Assembly (NCBI GenBank): GCA_963978905.1
Contig: OZ022259.1
Coordinates: 124,001-188,000 of the forward strand
Origin: Trichostrongylus colubriformis
Taxonomy: Eukaryota; Nematoda; Chromadorea; Rhabditida; Trichostrongylidae
Length of the DNA: 64,000 nt
Reading direction: 5' to 3'
Shown: piece after piece, positions 63,818-64,000 of the stretch
How positions within the stretch are numbered: the first letter of the stretch is position 1
Layout: each line of letters opens with the position of its first letter
Translations under genes and position numbers: made by a program
The notes under the pieces: generated by a model
What the model saw: only the letters and a program-made list of their open reading frames with translations
Databases searched by the model: none
What the model was told of the DNA's origin: nothing

Positions 63818-64000
63818 CTAATGGTAGTTGAGGTTACGCATGCCAAAATCCGCGTGCTTAAAATCGAGGTGATCCCTGTAGTATTCCTTGATAGGACCAC
63901 TACTATAATCACTGCTAAAAGCCCATCTCGATCTAATGCGCTGCAGACACCGGGAAGGGAGCAAGGAAGGAGAGCGTATTTGGGGAGCATCATCCTCTGT
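63818..64000 (-). CDS. C-terminal exon of an unidentified protein, cut by the window edge
   Basis: Minus-strand frame open from the window edge for 60 codons to TAG (63820-63818). The end reads SSGPIKEYYRDHLDFKHAD and then GMRNLNYH-stop; composition is polar and protein-like. An overlapping longer ORF (63643-63993) runs in another frame and looks less protein-like. No family recognised. It could instead be part of a larger exon, or chance. Confidence 0.45.
   Translation of the reverse strand, partial: TEDDAPQIRSPSLLPSRCLQRIRSRWAFSSDYSSGPIKEYYRDHLDFKHADFGMRNLNYH

Overview
The window is eukaryotic and most likely from a clade V (strongylid, hookworm-like) nematode. The reasons are: small exons with short TTTTCAG-type acceptors; probable spliced-leader acceptors just upstream of start codons; a dense load of miniature inverted-repeat elements, mariner and RTE-type LINE relics; and a group of three genes (hsp-110, rpn-3, mrpl-32) that I recall lying together on one C. 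elegans cosmid (C30C11). Six-frame ORFs are a poor guide here, so I rebuilt genes exon by exon from splice sites, reading phase and family similarity.

Layout. 1-7.4 kb: 3' part of a Gypsy-type LTR retrotransposon. An envelope-like ORF is open at the left edge and lies UPSTREAM of a 1,367-residue protease-RT-RNaseH-integrase ORF; a candidate 3' LTR follows. 7.4-12 kb: a repeat nest of inverted-repeat elements, foldbacks and a self-nested MITE. 12.7-14.4 kb: an orphan exon and the 3' exons of a divergent Skp1-like gene. 14.5-15.1 kb: a mariner relic. 16.1-21.8 kb (minus): a complete 20-exon Hsp110 gene. 22-27 kb: mostly uninterpreted spacer. 27.25-33.92 kb (plus): a complete 15-exon proteasome lid subunit Rpn3, followed 257 bp later on the same strand by a 4-exon mitochondrial ribosomal protein L32 gene, probably co-transcribed. 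36.2-37.3 kb (minus): a 3-exon HDHD3-like HAD hydrolase. 37.7-40.4 kb: tandem repeats and a 1.24-kb inverted-repeat element with a Pro-rich ORF. About 41.7-46.6 kb (minus): a STARD3-like gene (MENTAL plus START domain) whose last exons are unresolved. 47-51 kb: a foldback mariner, an identical second copy of the 499-bp MITE, and long hairpins. 52.15-61.49 kb (plus): a nematode casein-kinase-1-like gene whose introns hold an RTE LINE fragment and many MITEs. 61.6-63 kb: more inverted-repeat elements. 63.8 kb to the right edge (minus): the last exon of an unidentified gene.

The host genes are housekeeping: cytosolic protein folding (Hsp110), protein degradation (Rpn3, perhaps the Skp1-like protein), mitochondrial translation (L32) and sterol/endosome contacts (STARD3-like). 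They do not form one pathway. The most unusual content is mobile: the env-before-pol element with an internal 214-bp inverted duplication, and three groups of inverted-repeat elements that can be told apart by target-site duplication (3-bp TTA/TAA, 9-10 bp, and TTAA).
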